Source: Streptomyces sp. WAC08241
GTDB taxonomy: Bacteria > Actinomycetota > Actinomycetes > Streptomycetales > Streptomycetaceae
DNA length: 64,000 nucleotides
Assembly (NCBI GenBank): GCA_007858575.1
Contig: CP042279.1
Location: 434,001 to 498,000, forward strand
Reading direction: 5' to 3'
Positions 39,264-49,118 of this stretch are shown in pieces. The position numbers and the translations under genes are program-made. The notes beneath the pieces are model-generated. The model worked only from the letters and a program-made list of their open reading frames with translations, made no database searches and was not told the DNA's origin. Every line of letters begins with the position of its first letter. The stretch's first letter is position 1.

Positions 39264-40061
39264 ATGACCACGCTCGACGACGCCGAGCTCGTATTCGACA
39301 AGGACGGTGTACGGCTCACCGTCGAGGACGCCGTCGCCACGGTGACCTTGACCAATCCGGCGAAGCGCAACGCCCAGTCTCCCGCTCTGTGGCGGGCGTT
39401 GACGGAAGCCGGGCGGTCGTTGCCGGGCAGCGTGCGGGTCGTGGTCCTGCGCGGTGAGGGCAAGTCCTTCTCCGCCGGACTCGACCGGCAGGCGTTCACG
39501 CCCGAGGGCTTCGACGGCGAGCCTTCCTTCCTCGACATGGCGCGGGGCTCCGACGAGGATCTCGACGCCGTCATCGCCGAGTACCAGGAGGCGTTCACCT
39601 GGTGGCGCCGCGGCGACCTCGTGTCGATCGCGGCCGTCCAGGGCACGCCATCGGCGCGGGCTTCCAGCTCGCCCTCGCCTGCGACCTGCGGGTCGTCGCC
39701 GAGGACGTGCAGTTCGCCATGCGCGAGACCAGCCTGGGCCTCGTCCCCGACCTCACCGGCACGCACCCCTCGTCTCCCTCGTGGGCTACGCCCGCGCCCT
39801 GGATATCTGCGCCACCGGACGCTTCGTGCACGCCGACGAGGCCGAGCGCATCGGCCTCGCCAACCTCGCCGTGCCCGCCGACCAGCTCGACGCGGCCGTA
39901 CGGGACCTCGCCGCCGCCCTGCTCGCGGCGCCCGCGACGCGGTCAACGAGACCAAGGCGCTCCTCCAGGGCGTCTCCGGCCGCTCCTACGAGGAGCAGCG
40001 CGTCGCCGAGCGCGCCGCCCAGGGCCGCCGTCTGCGCGACCTCGCGGGCCTCGGCGACTGA
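39264..40061 (+). CDS. Enoyl-CoA hydratase/isomerase family protein
   Basis: About 266 residues of the crotonase fold. The oxyanion-hole segments are VLRGEGKSFSAGLDRQAF and VQGHAIGAGFQLALACDLRV, and the catalytic region ETSLGLVPDLTGTHPLVSLV is present, although the Glu expected in typical hydratases is replaced in this region (GLVPDLTG). It may therefore act as an isomerase or a different crotonase. Breaks lie near 39648, 39768 and 39935. It follows gbn by 126 bp in the same direction. Confidence 0.88.
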   Translation: MTTLDDAELVFDKDGVRLTVEDAVATVTLTNPAKRNAQSPALWRALTEAGRSLPGSVRVVVLRGEGKSFSAGLDRQAFTPEGFDGEPSFLDMARGSDEDLDAVIAEYQEAFTWWRRGDLVSIAAVQGTPSARASSSPSPATCGSSPRTCSSPCARPAWASSPTSPARTPRLPRGLRPRPGYLRHRTLRARRRGRAHRPRQPRRARRPARRGRTGPRRRPARGARDAVNETKALLQGVSGRSYEEQRVAERAAQGRRLRDLAGLGD

Positions 40062-40077
40062 CGGCCCCGCCGCCCCC

Positions 40078-40750
40078 TCAGCGCAGCTCCGACACCAGGA
40101 CCGTGACCGCGGTCGCCCCACCGGCGGCCGCGGTCGCGGCGCTCCGGGCGGCGCGCGCCACGTCGAGCGGGCGGCGGCCCGCCGTCACGGCCAGCTCGAC
40201 CCGCAGCGCGTCCCCGCTCCGGCGCACGGGCGGTCCCAGCGCGTCCGTCACGCCCGCCACCCCCTCGACCCGCAGCACCGCCAGGGCCACCGGGTCGTCC
40301 GTCGCGGGGAGGGCCGCCCCGGCGGGGAGCGGCCGGCTCCTCCTCCGGCGCCGCGTCGAGCAGCTCCGTCACCCGCAGGTCCACGGCCGCCACCGCCAGG
40401 CCGATCCCGTCCGCCGCCGCCCCGAGCAGGGCCGCCCGCAGCTCCTCGGACACCTCCGGCAGCGGCCGGCCCGCCACCGCCCCGAAGTCCGCGGTGATCC
40501 GCAGCGGCCCCGGTGACAGGGCGCCCGGCGGCACCGGAAGCGGCTCCGGCCCCGGCTCCCCGTCCGGATCGGGGCCGACCCGGATCACGCCCGGCACCAC
40601 TCCCCGTACCTCCGCGGCGGCCCGGTCGAGCACCCGCCGTGCCGCCCGCTCCGCGATCCAGGCGCCGTCCTCCGCCGCCCCCAGGGGCAGCAGCCTGCCC
40701 GGGGCCAGGCGGTCGCGGACCGCCGTCGTCCAACCCTCAGCCGTCGTCAT
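40078..40750 (-). CDS. Asp23/Gls24-related protein, divergent from the envelope-stress operon
   Basis: About 224 residues. The N-terminus (TTAVRDRLAPGRLLPLGAAE) is followed by an Asp23-like stretch (IAERAARRVLDRAAAEVRGV, then VPGVIRV) and, after a low-complexity Pro/Glu hinge, a second copy (DPVALAVLRVEGVAGVTDAL and DVARAARSAATAAAGG). Two related halves suggest an internal duplication. The break near 40320 joins them. It diverges from the Asp23 operon with 92 bp between, so may be its co-regulated partner. The function is not known. Confidence 0.6.
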
Positions 40751-40842
40751 TCCCCCAGACTGCCGCATTGGTGGAGCGGATCGGGAAAGCGCCCTTAATG
40801 TGAGCGAGGAACCCCGAAATATCCCAGAAGGGGCGAAAGCTG

Positions 40843-41330
40843 ATGACGGACACCACGCACACCGGAGACTCCGGCTCGGACGACCCGCGCCGCGCCTCCG
40901 TGACCAAGCGGAGCGGCGGCGGTCCCGCGGCCACCCGCGGCAAGACGACCATCGCCGACGGCGTGGTCGAGAAGATCGCCGGTCTCGCCGCGCGTGACGT
41001 CGACGGCGTCCACGACATGGGCAGCGGCCTCTCCCGGACCTTCGGCGCCGTGCGCGACCGGGTCCCCGGGGCAGCAGCAAGTCGAACGTCACCCGGGGCG
41101 TGAAGGCCGAGGTCGGCGAGGTGCAGACCGCGCTCGACCTGGAGATCGTCGTCGAGTACGGCTACCCCATCTCCGACGTCGCCGGCAACGTCCGCGAGAA
41201 CGTCGTCAACGCCGTCGAGCGGATGACCGGTCTCGAGGTCGTCGAGGTCAACATCGCGGTCAGCGACGTGAAGCTGCCCGACGACGAGGACGACGACGAG
41301 GGCGACGAGGACCAGCGCCGACTCCAGTGA
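40843..41330 (+). CDS. Asp23/Gls24 family envelope stress response protein
   Basis: About 163 residues. Core Asp23 motifs: TRGKTTIADGVVEKIAGLAA, DVDGVHDMGS, and the second strand DLEIVVEYGYPISDVAGNVR with ENVVNAVERMTGLEVVEVNI. The tail is very acidic (DEDDDEGDEDQ). One break near 41070. Asp23 proteins in firmicutes bind the membrane through AmaP; the amaP homologue ends this operon. First gene of a tightly coupled set of five or six. Confidence 0.9.
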
Positions 41331-41424
41331 GCCGTCGACTCCAGGGGGCCGACGACCCCGGCGGGCCGTCGGTTCCAGCAGGCACCGGAAGACCGGCCGG
41401 TCAGGGCCGGGAAAGGGACGCGGA

Positions 41425-41616
41425 ATGAGCATGGCGGTGGTCGGCCTGTTGGCCGGCATGGCTCTCGGCTTCGCCGGATACTTCGGCGGCTTCGGAGCCT
41501 TCGTACTGGTCGCGGCCCTCGGGGCGGTCGGCTTCGTGGTCGGCCGCTTCGCCGACGGGGACCTGGAACCCGGCGACCTGTTCCGGGGACGCGAGCGCGG
41601 CGACCGGCGGCGGTGA
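41425..41616 (+). CDS. Small membrane protein of the Asp23 operon (DUF2273-like)
   Basis: 63 residues, intact, with two helices (SMAVVGLLAGMALGFAGYFG and FGAFVLVAALGAVGFVVGRF) and an acidic then basic tail (ADGDLEPGDLFRGRERGDRR). It resembles the small DUF2273 proteins found beside Asp23 genes. The TGA overlaps the following GTG start by three bases (GTGA), showing translational coupling. Confidence 0.8.
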   Translation: MSMAVVGLLAGMALGFAGYFGGFGAFVLVAALGAVGFVVGRFADGDLEPGDLFRGRERGDRRR

Positions 41617-42000
41617 CGGGGGTGGCGACGGACCTTGCAGCGGCCCCGGCGGCGGACACGGCACGTGACCCGGTACGTGACCGGGGGCGACCGACGTCGC
41701 CGACCGGGTCGTCGCGAAGATCGCCGCCCAGGCGGCCAGGGAGGCGCTCGACCGCGTCCCGAAGGGGGCTCGAAGCCCCACGCCTCGGTCGTCGTCCACC
41801 GGGACGCCGCCCGGATCGCGGTCAGCCTCGAACTCGACTACCCCTCCGACGTCGGCCGCCAGTGCGGCGCCGTCCGCAGCCGGGTCCGCAGCCGGGTGGA
41901 GCACCTCGTCGGCCTGGAGGTCCACGAGGTGACCGTCGACGTGGAACGGCTCCACTCCGCCCTCACCCGCGACGACACGCCGAGGGGCCGCCTCTCATGA
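41613..42000 (+). CDS. Second Asp23/Gls24-like protein
   Basis: About 128 residues. The Asp23-like part is VADRVVAKIAAQAAREALDR, followed by VVVHRDAARIAVSLELDYPS and HLVGLEVHEVTVDVERLHSA. A break near 41690 precedes the domain and another near 41765 lies within it. Both junctions are GTGA/ATGA overlaps, so expression is tied to both neighbours. Confidence 0.8.
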
Positions 42001-42612
42001 CCACCACCCCGGCACCGGCTCCTCCGCTCCCGCCCGGGAGGAGGAGAAGCCCCACGACACCGCCCCGCGGCCCGCGCCCGCCGCTTCTGGGCGGTGCGCC
42101 GCGTTCCCGCCGCCCTGCTCGCCGCCGTCGTCCCGGCGGCGCCGGGCTGCTCCTCTACGACGTGGCGGCCGTGCGGGCCGACCACTCCGCCATGGCCTGG
42201 CGGAAGGAGACGGCCGACGGCCTCGCGACCGAGTCGCTCGACTCCACCTGGGTCCTCGCCGGCGCGTCCTCGCGGCGCTCCTCGGCCTCTGGCTCCTGTT
42301 CCTCGCCCTCACCCCCGGACTGCGCTCCGTCCTCCCCATGCGCCGGGACCACCCCGACGTACGGGCCGGACTCGACCGCAAGGCCGCGGCGCTCATCCTG
42401 CGGGACCGCGCCATGGAGGTCTCCGGCGTGCAGTCCGCGAAGGTGCGCGTCCGCCGCTCCAAGGCCGCCGTCCGGGCCGTCTCGCACTTCCGCGACCTCG
42501 ACGAGGTCCGCACCGACCTGGAGCGGGCGATCGCCACCGGCGTCGACGAACTCGGCTCGCCCGCCCACCCGCGCCGAAGGTACGGGTGGCCAGGCCGCCC
42601 CGGAAGGGATGA
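41997..42612 (+). CDS. DUF6286-type membrane protein of the Asp23 operon
   Basis: About 204 residues. Two transmembrane helices (RVPAALLAAVVAAGAGLLLY and a second in VLAALLGLWLLFLALTPGLR) flank an extracytoplasmic loop of about 45 residues (RADHSAMAWRKETADGLATE). The C-terminal part is a cytoplasmic Asp23-like strand (MEVSGVQSAKVRVRRSKAAV). Starts with ATG overlapping the previous stop. Breaks lie near 42040, 42140, 42265 and 42560. The DUF assignment is from memory of Streptomyces annotations. Confidence 0.72.
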
Positions 42613-42763
42613 GCGGGCCGATGACGCCCCACGAGAAGATCCCGGCGCGCGGGAAGGCCCCGCGCCCCACGAGAAGAACCCACCGCGCGCGAAGGCCCCC
42701 GCGCCCCGCGAAGGGACCTCCCGCGCGAAGACCCCGGCGCCCCCGGAAGGAGCCCGCAGGTGA
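42609..42763 (+). CDS. Short repeat-coded ORF between DUF6286 and amaP
   Basis: A start overlapping the previous stop (ATGA) leads, with one break near 42655, to about 50 residues composed of three degenerate repeats of PAPHEKNPPRAKAP type, ending in a TGA that overlaps the amaP GTG. The DNA repeat unit is about 36-39 bp (42624-42745). It may be a real coupled linker peptide or just expanded spacer DNA that happens to stay open. Confidence 0.35.
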
Positions 42764-43346
42764 CCGTCGTCCTCCGCCGCGTCAACCGCGTCCTGCTCGC
42801 CCTGGCCGGGCTGGTCCTCGTCGTCCTCGGCGGCTCCGTCCTCGCCGCCGCGGCCGGCTTGTCCGTACCGTCCTGGTGGCCCTGGTCGGGCCCCTCCGAC
42901 GTCCTGCTCACCACCGCCGACCGGCAGCGCTGGCGCGACGAGGGCTGGTGGTGGCCGGTGGTCATCGCCGTCCTCGGCGTGATCGTCCTGCTCGCCCTGT
43001 GGTGGCTGATCGCCCAGTTCCGGCGGGCCCGGCTCGCCGAGGTCGCCGTCGACACCGGCGACGGCGACGAGGCCGTCCTGCGCGGCCGGGCCCTGGAGGG
43101 CGTCCTGGAGGCGGACGCCGCCTCCCAGGACGGCGTGGACCGGGCCAGGGTCTCCCTCACCGGCCGCCGCACCGCCCCCGCGCCCGCGTGAAGCTCCAGT
43201 TGGAGCCGTACGCCGCCCCGGCCGACGCCCTCGCCACCCTCGGCTCCCAGGCGCTCGCCAACGCCCGCACCGCGACCGGCCTGTCCGCGCTGCCCACCGA
43301 GGCGCGGCTGCGCGCGGTGAAGCACCGCGCCCGCCGGGTCACCTGA
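42760..43346 (+). CDS. amaP: Alkaline shock response membrane anchor protein AmaP
   Basis: About 195 residues from a GTG with GGAAGGAG seven bases upstream. Two helices (VNRVLLALAGLVLVVLGGSV and WWPVVIAVLGVIVLLALWWL) are followed by a cytoplasmic Asp23-related region (LRGRALEGVLEADAASQDGV, then VKLQLEPYAAPADALATLGS). A break near 43182 separates the two halves of that region. AmaP anchors Asp23 at the membrane in firmicutes. Last gene of the operon, followed directly by a strong terminator. Confidence 0.85.
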
Positions 43347-43355
43347 CGCAAGCGG

Positions 43356-43396
43356 CGAAGGCGCCCGCCGGGAGCGACCCGGCGGGCGCCTTCGCG
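43356..43396. terminator. Bidirectional hairpin terminator
   Basis: A perfect 18-bp stem (GCGAAGGCGCCCGCCGGG and its complement) with an AGCGA loop lies between the convergent amaP and SDR genes, 9 bp after the amaP stop and 10 bp before the SDR stop. Confidence 0.92.
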
Positions 43397-43406
43397 CGAC
43401 GGCGGC

Positions 43407-44162
43407 TCAGAAGCCGCTGCGGGCCCCGCCGTCCACCGGCAGCATCAGACCGGTCAGGTACGAGGCGGCCGGCGAGAGCAGGAAGGCCGCCGTCCGCCCG
43501 AACTCCTCCGGCGTGCCGTACCGGCGCAGCGGGATCGTCGCCTCGCTCGCCGCGCGGGCCGCGTCGGCGTCCCCGGAGAGCGCGTCCAGGGAGCGCACCC
43601 GGTCCGTGTCGATCCGGCTCGGCAGGAGCCCGACGACCCGCACCCCGCGCGGCCCCAGGTCGTTGGCGAGGGACTTGGCGAAGCTGGCGAGCCCCGGGCG
43701 CAGCCCGTTGGAGATGGTCAGGCCCGGGATCGGCTCGTGGACCGAGCCGGACAGGACGAAGCCGATCACCCCGCCCTCCCCGAGGGCCTCGGCCGCCGCG
43801 CGGGCCAGCCGCACCGCCCCCAGGAAGACGGTGTCGAAGGCGGCGGCCCACTGCTCGTCGGTGTTGTCCGCCGCGAAACCGGGCGCCGGGCCGCCCACGC
43901 TGATCAGGACGCCGTCGAAGCCGCCGAACCGGGACCGCGCCTCCGCGATCAGCCGGGCCGGGGTCTCCGGGTCGGTGTTGTCGGCCGCGACCCCGGCCGC
44001 GCCCGGGCCCAGCGCCTCCACGGCCTCGGCGACCGTCTTCTCCTCGCGCCCGGTCACCAGCACCTTGGCGCCCTCCGCGAGCAGCGCCTCCGCCGAGGCC
44101 CGGCCGAGCCCCCGCGTCGCGCCGGTCACCACGTACACACGGTCCTTCAGTCCAAGATCCAT
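43407..44162 (-). CDS. Short-chain dehydrogenase/reductase family protein, atypical active site
   Basis: 251 residues, intact. Rossmann start [20 protein letters not shown] with the cofactor motif TGxxxGxG, and AADNTDPET matching the adenine-ring strand. The Ser of the catalytic triad is present ([13 protein letters not shown]), but the canonical YxxxK is replaced: aligning [20 protein letters not shown] with the usual PGLSAYSASKAG pattern gives Ser for Tyr and Arg for Lys. The ending [14 protein letters not shown] is normal. It may act as a non-canonical reductase or a binding protein. It follows the GH15 gene by 4 bp. Confidence 0.88.
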   Translation of the reverse strand: MDLGLKDRVYVVTGATRGLGRASAEALLAEGAKVLVTGREEKTVAEAVEALGPGAAGVAADNTDPETPARLIAEARSRFGGFDGVLISVGGPAPGFAADNTDEQWAAAFDTVFLGAVRLARAAAEALGEGGVIGFVLSGSVHEPIPGLTISNGLRPGLASFAKSLANDLGPRGVRVVGLLPSRIDTDRVRSLDALSGDADAARAASEATIPLRRYGTPEEFGRTAAFLLSPAASYLTGLMLPVDGGARSGF

Positions 44163-44166
44163 GGCC

Positions 44167-45985
44167 CTATCCTGCCGGGTCGGGCTCCTCCGCTGCCAGC
44201 GCGAACGCCGTACCGACCAGACCGATGTGGCTGAAGGCCTGCGGAAGTTGCCCAGTTGGCGCCCGGTCGCCGGGTCGTACTCCTCCGCGAGGAGCCCCAC
44301 GTCGTTGACGAGCGCGACGAGCCGCTCGAAGAGCACCCGCGCCTCCTCGGGCCGCCCCGTCAGCCGCAGGGCGTCCGCCAGCCAGAACGAGCAGACCAGG
44401 AAGGTCCCTCCTGTCCCGGCAGGCCGTCCACCGCCGTCGAGTCGGCGCTGTAGCGGCGCACGTAGCCGTCGTGCGTCAGCTCCGCCATGACCGCGTCGAC
44501 CGTGCCCACCACCCGGGGGTCGTCCGGCGGCAGGAAGCCCACCTGGGGGATGAGCAGGGTGGCGGCGTCCAGCTCCCGCGAGCCGTACGACTGGGTGAAG
44601 GTGTTCCGCACGGGGTCGTACGCCTTGTCGCACACCTGGGCGTGGATGTCGTCCCGCATGGCCCGCCAGCGGGCCGCGTCCCCCGGCAGCGACGGGTCGG
44701 ACTCCAGGGTGCGCACGGCCCGGTCGGCGGCCACCCAGGCCATCACCTTCGAGTGGGTGAAGTGGCGGCGCGGCCCGCGCACCTCCCACAGCCCCTCGTC
44801 AGGCTCCCGCCAGGTCGACTCCAGGAAGCCCAGCAGGCTGAGCTGGAGGTTCCAGGCGTGCCGCTCCGCCGGGATCCCGGCCTCCCGCGCCCGGTTGAGC
44901 GAGTCCATGACCTCGCCGTACACGTCGAGCTGGAACTGGTCCACGGCCGCGTTCCCGGTCCGCACCGGCGCCGAGTCGGCGTACCCCCGCAGCCACGGCA
45001 GGGTCGTCTCGGGCAGCCGGCGCTCCCCGGCCGGGCCGTACATGATCTGGAGGTCGGCGGGGTCGCCCGCGACGGAGCGCAGCAGCCAGTCCCGCCAGGC
45101 GGCGGCCTCCTCCACGTACCCGGCGGCGAGCAGCGCGCCGAGGGTGAGGGAGGAGTCGCGCAGCCAGCAGGAGCGGTAGTCCCAGTTCCGCACGCCGCCG
45201 ACCTCCTCCGGCAGCGAGGTGGTGGGGCGGCGACGATCCCGCCGGTGGGGGCGTACGTGAGCGCCTTCAGGGTGATCAGGGAGCGCAGCACCACCTCCCG
45301 GTGGGGTCCCCGGTAGGTGCAGCGGGCCGCCCACTCCCGCCAGTCCGCGAGCGACTGCTCCAGCGCCTCGAAGGGGTCGATCAGGTCGGGGCGCGGCTCG
45401 TGCGAGGGGTGCCAGGTCAGCACGAAGGCCACCTTCTCGCCGGCGGCGACGGTGAAGGCGGAGCAGGTGGAGAACTGCTGGCCCCAGGTCTTCACGTGCG
45501 GCTCGCTGCGCAGCCAGACCGCGTCGGGACCGGCGACCGCCACCCGGTGCCCGTCCGCCCGGCGCATCCAGGCACGATCGAGCCGTAGTCGAAGCGCAGC
45601 CGCAGGACGGCGCTCATCTCGACGCTGCCGCGGACCCCTCGACGATCCGCATCACGTCGGGGTACGCGTCCCGCTGCGGCATGAAGTCGATGACCTTGAC
45701 GGCGCCGGTACGGGTCTCCCAGTAGGTCTCCAGGACCAGGGAGTCCTCGGCGTAGCGGCGGGAGGTGCAGGTCGTGGCGCCCTTGGGGGCGATCCGCCAG
45801 TGCCCGTTCTCCTCGTCGCCGAGGATGGCGGAGAAGCAGGCGGCCGAGTCGAACCGGGGCAGACACAGCCAGTCGACCGATCCGTCACGGCCGACGAGCG
45901 CGGCGGTCTGGAGATCGCCGATCATGGCGTAGTCGTCGATGTGTTGCGTCACGCTCGGGCTGTTCCCGGAAGCGGCGGCGGTCAA
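44167..45985 (-). CDS. Glycoside hydrolase family 15 protein (glucoamylase/trehalase-like)
   Basis: About 606 residues. N-terminal beta-sandwich ([20 protein letters not shown], then [19 protein letters not shown]) and an (alpha/alpha)6 barrel with the first catalytic region [20 protein letters not shown] and the second [20 protein letters not shown], matching trehalase/glucoamylase-like GH15 enzymes of actinobacteria. Breaks lie near 45640, 45575, 45235, 44410 and 44250. The TTG start overlaps the SURF1 stop (TTGA); a GTG at 45952 is an alternative. No signal peptide, so cytoplasmic, probably acting on trehalose or maltose-type sugars. Confidence 0.88.
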
Positions 45986-46798
45986 TCAGCGGGACGGTGT
46001 GGCCAGGGTCTCGCGGTGTCCGCCTCCGGCGTTCCGGAGGCGTCGGCGGAGGCCGCGGCCTCCCGGTCGCGCTTCTCGCGGCGCACCAGGATCACCCAGC
46101 CGACGGGCACGCCGGCCGTGAAGAGCCACCACTGCACGGCGTACGCCATGTGGGCGCCGATCGAGTCGTGGTCGGGCTCGGGGATCTGTTCGATGGTGCC
46201 GTCGGCCGCTTCGGGCGCGGTCTGCTCGACGTAGCCGCCGAGGACCTCGCGCCCGATGAGCTCGGCCTGCTGCCGGCTGTTGATCAGCATGACCTGGCGG
46301 TCGGGCAGTCCCTTGAGGTCCTTGATACGCTGGCGCCGGTCGTCTCGTCGGCCTTGAGGCGGCCGGTGATCGTGACCTCGCCCTTCGGGACGGGCGGCAC
46401 CGCCGGGTAGGAGTGCTGGTCGGCGGCGGCCGGCACCCAGCCCCGGTTGACCAGCAGGACCTTCCCGTCCCGCAGGACCAGCGGGGTCAGGACGTGGACG
46501 CCGACCCGGTCGTCGGAGGAGGTGCGGCGGCGGACGACCACCTCGTGGGCGGTGTCGAAGGTGCCGGTGGCGGTGACCGGGCGCCAGTAGTCGGCGCGCG
46601 GGACGGTGTGGCCGGGGAGGTGAGCTCCTCGACCGGGACCGGCTCCGCCGCGACGCTGTCCGCGATCAGGGCGTTCTGGGCGACCCGGCGCTCGTGCCGG
46701 TGGAACTGCCAGAAGCCCAGCTCGATCATCGTCGGGACGAGGACGAGGGCGATCAGGGTGAGGATCACCCACTGCCGGGACAACAGGAAGCGGTACAC
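45982..46798 (-). CDS. SURF1 family protein (cytochrome oxidase assembly)
   Basis: About 271 residues from a GTG. Two transmembrane helices at the ends (WVILTLIALVLVPTMIELGF and AYAVQWWLFTAGVPVGWVIL) flank a periplasm-like domain with the SURF1 motifs FWQFHRHERRVAQN, DYWRPVTATGTFD, VLLVNRGWVPAA. The C-terminal tail is charged. SURF1 delivers haem a to cytochrome oxidase. Breaks lie near 46620, 46345 and 46015. Translationally coupled to the downstream GH15 gene, which is an odd functional pairing but common in Streptomyces. Confidence 0.9.
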
Positions 46799-46891
46799 CC
46801 CATGACCGTACAGCGGGGGCCACGGGGTGCGCGCAGGGGGTTCGGCGGGCTTGCGGGCCGCCGTCCGGAATCGTTTCTTCGGGTCGGTTCC

Positions 46892-47124
46892 TCACACCTT
46901 GTCGACGATGCCCACCTTCCCTCCGCGCGGGCGCAGTGGCCGCCGCAGTACCAACTGCCCCCGACCTCGACGCCCTGGCCGATGATCTGGACCCGGCAGT
47001 GCTCGCAGATGGGCGCCATGCGGTGGATGGCGCAGGCGAAGCAGTCGAAGACGTGCACCGCGCCCTGCGCGTGCACCTCGAACGACATGCCGTAATCGTT
47101 TCCGCAGACCTCACAACGTGCCAT
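46892..47124 (-). CDS. Small Cys-rich metal-binding protein
   Basis: About 77 residues. Cys/His pairs in order: CEVC (residues 4-7), CFAC (28-31), CEHC and WYCGGHC, giving two probable zinc sites (ARCEVCGNDYGMSFEVHAQG and APICEHCRVQIIGQGVEVGG). Restoring one G near 46924 gives the natural ending KVGIVDKV and a TGA at 46892-46894. The gene lies between the exonuclease and SURF1 genes. I know this pattern as a conserved Streptomyces hypothetical; the role is unknown. Confidence 0.8.
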
Positions 47125-47187
47125 GCGCCACAGGGTGGGGCTCCCCGCGGGCGCGCGCGGTCCGGCGCGCCCGGAGGGCTGGGGGTG

Positions 47188-48162
47188 TCACCCGTCTGCC
47201 GGGGCCACGTCCCGCAGGAGCTGGGTGTAGGCGGCCTCGTCGACGACGGGCGTGCCGAAGGAGCGGGCCTTGAGGGTCTTGGAGGTGGCCGCGTCCGGGT
47301 CGTTGGTGACGAGGAGGCTCGTCAGCCGGGAGACGCTGCCGGCCACGTGCAGACCGGCCTCGACGGTGCGGTCCTCCAGGAGCTCGCGGTCGACGGAGGT
47401 GTCCCCGGAGAACGCCACCCGCATCCCCTGCTTGAGCGGCTTGTCGCTCTCGTAACGGCCGGGATTGGGATATGGCAGGCCGGCCGCTTCCGCGAGGGAC
47501 GCCAACTGTTCGTCCGGTACGAGGAGGAGGCGTACGGGGAGGGGACGCGGCCGGGGAGGCGGCCCACTCGGTCAGCGGCCGGCACTCCAGGAGCGGCAGC
47601 CGCACGCCCTGCTCGGCCGCCGCGTGCAGGCTCGGCCGGAACGCCTCGGCGAGCACCCGCGCGTCGTCCAGCGCGTGGTGCGCCTGGCGCTGTTCGACGC
47701 CGAAGTGCGCGGCGAGCGACTCCAGCTTGTGGTTGGGCAGCGGCAGCGACAACTGCTTGGCGAGCGCGATCGTGCACAGGCGCTGCCGCACGGGCGCGGT
47801 GGACTCGGCGCGCGCGTACTCCCGGGCGATCATCTGCCAGTCGAAGATCGCGTTGTGCGCGACGAGCACCCGTCCGTCGAGCCGGGCCGCGAACTCGGCC
47901 GCGATCTCCGGGAAGAGCGGGGCGCCCTCCAGGGCGTCGCTGGTCAGCCCGTGGATCCACACCGGGCCGGGGTCGCGCTCGGGGTTGACCAGGGTGTACC
48001 AGTGGTCCTCGACGTTCCCCTGGGCGTCCAGCCGGTAGACGGCGGCGGACACGATCCGGTCGTCGCGGGCGAGGCCGGTGGTCTCACGTCGACGACCGCG
48101 TACCCCTGCGGGTAGGCGGCCGGCCACGCTGCTGCTGTCGTGCGGTCGTCGAGCATGGTCAT
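47188..48162 (-). CDS. DEDDh 3'-5' exonuclease with BRCT-like C-terminal domain
   Basis: About 325 residues. Exonuclease motif I VVDVETTGLARDDRIVSAAV (restored across a break near 48090), motif II LVAHNAIFDWQMIAREYAR and motif III HHALDDARVLAEAFRPSL. The C-terminal region (GMRVAFSGDTSVDRELLEDR, then LHVAGSVSRLTSLLVTND) is BRCT-like, as in DnaQ-epsilon-like proteins of actinobacteria. A second break lies near 47560. It probably acts in DNA repair or processing. Confidence 0.88.
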
Positions 48163-48269
48163 TGAGGATACGGGCCGCGACCGACAATCCCCTCCTCGGT
48201 GCCTCCTGGGCTCCGCCGCCGGGCGGGTCGTTCCGGGGTCGGGGCTCCGCCGGGTGCGACCCTCCTCAC

Positions 48270-49006
48270 GTGACCGAACCCCCGCGCCCCCGCGTCCTCG
48301 GCGCCCGCCGCGCACGACGAGGCCCACGGCGGCGGCCTCGGGTCCCGTCTCAACTGGCTCCGGGCCGCGGTCCTCGGCGCCAACGACGGCGTCGTCTCCA
48401 CGGCGGGCCTCGTCGTCGGCGTCGCCGGGGCCACGGAGTCCAGGTCCGCGCTGCTCACGGCCGGTCTCTCCGGGCTCCTCGCCGGCTCGATGTCGATGGC
48501 GGCGGGGAGTACGTCTCGGTCTCCACCCAGCGCGACTCCGAGAAGGCCGCGCTCGCCCAGGAGCGGCGCGAACTGCGCGAACGGCCCGCGGCCGAGCTCG
48601 ACGAACTCGCCGCGCTCCTGAGCGCCCGGGGCCTCTCCCCGGACGTCGCCCGCGAGGCCGCCGAACAGCTCACCGCCCGCGACGCCCTGCGCGCCCACGC
48701 GCGCGTGGAGCTGGGCATCGACCCGGACGCCCTCACCAACCCCTGGCACGCGGCCGGCGCCAGCTTCCTCGCCTTCACCGCCGGGGCCCTGCTCCCGCTC
48801 CTCGCGATCGTCCTGCCCCCGCCCGCCGCACGCCTCTGGATCACCGTCCTCTCGGTCCTCGCGGCCCTCGCCCTCACCGGCTGGTCCAGCGCCCGCTCGG
48901 CGCCGCCCCCGCCGGCCGCGCGGTCCTCCGCAACGTCGCGGGCGGGGCCCTGGCGATGGCGGTGACGTACGGGGCGGGGTCGCTGCTCGGCGCGGCGGGG
49001 GTCTGA
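48270..49006 (+). CDS. VIT1/CCC1-family transporter (Fe/Mn)
   Basis: About 245 residues from a GTG. The VIT1 signature LNWLRAAVLGANDGVVSTAG leads to LTAGLSGLLAGSMSMAAGEY and VSVSTQRDSEKAALAQERRE. A charged cytoplasmic helical domain of about 80 residues precedes three C-terminal helices (FLAFTAGALLPLLAIVLPPP, LWITVLSVLAALALTGWSSA, GGALAMAVTYGAGSLLGAAG). Breaks lie near 48312, 48508 and 48898. Such proteins export iron or manganese. Divergent from the exonuclease gene. Confidence 0.9.
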
Positions 49007-49118
49007 GGACGCCCCTTGTCTTGTCGGAAGGTTCCAAAGCCCGCTGACAACCCGTCTCGCATACTTGTCGGTAACGGCGTCTAGTCGCGCCCCGGCCCCC
49101 GCCCCTACCGTCGACGGC

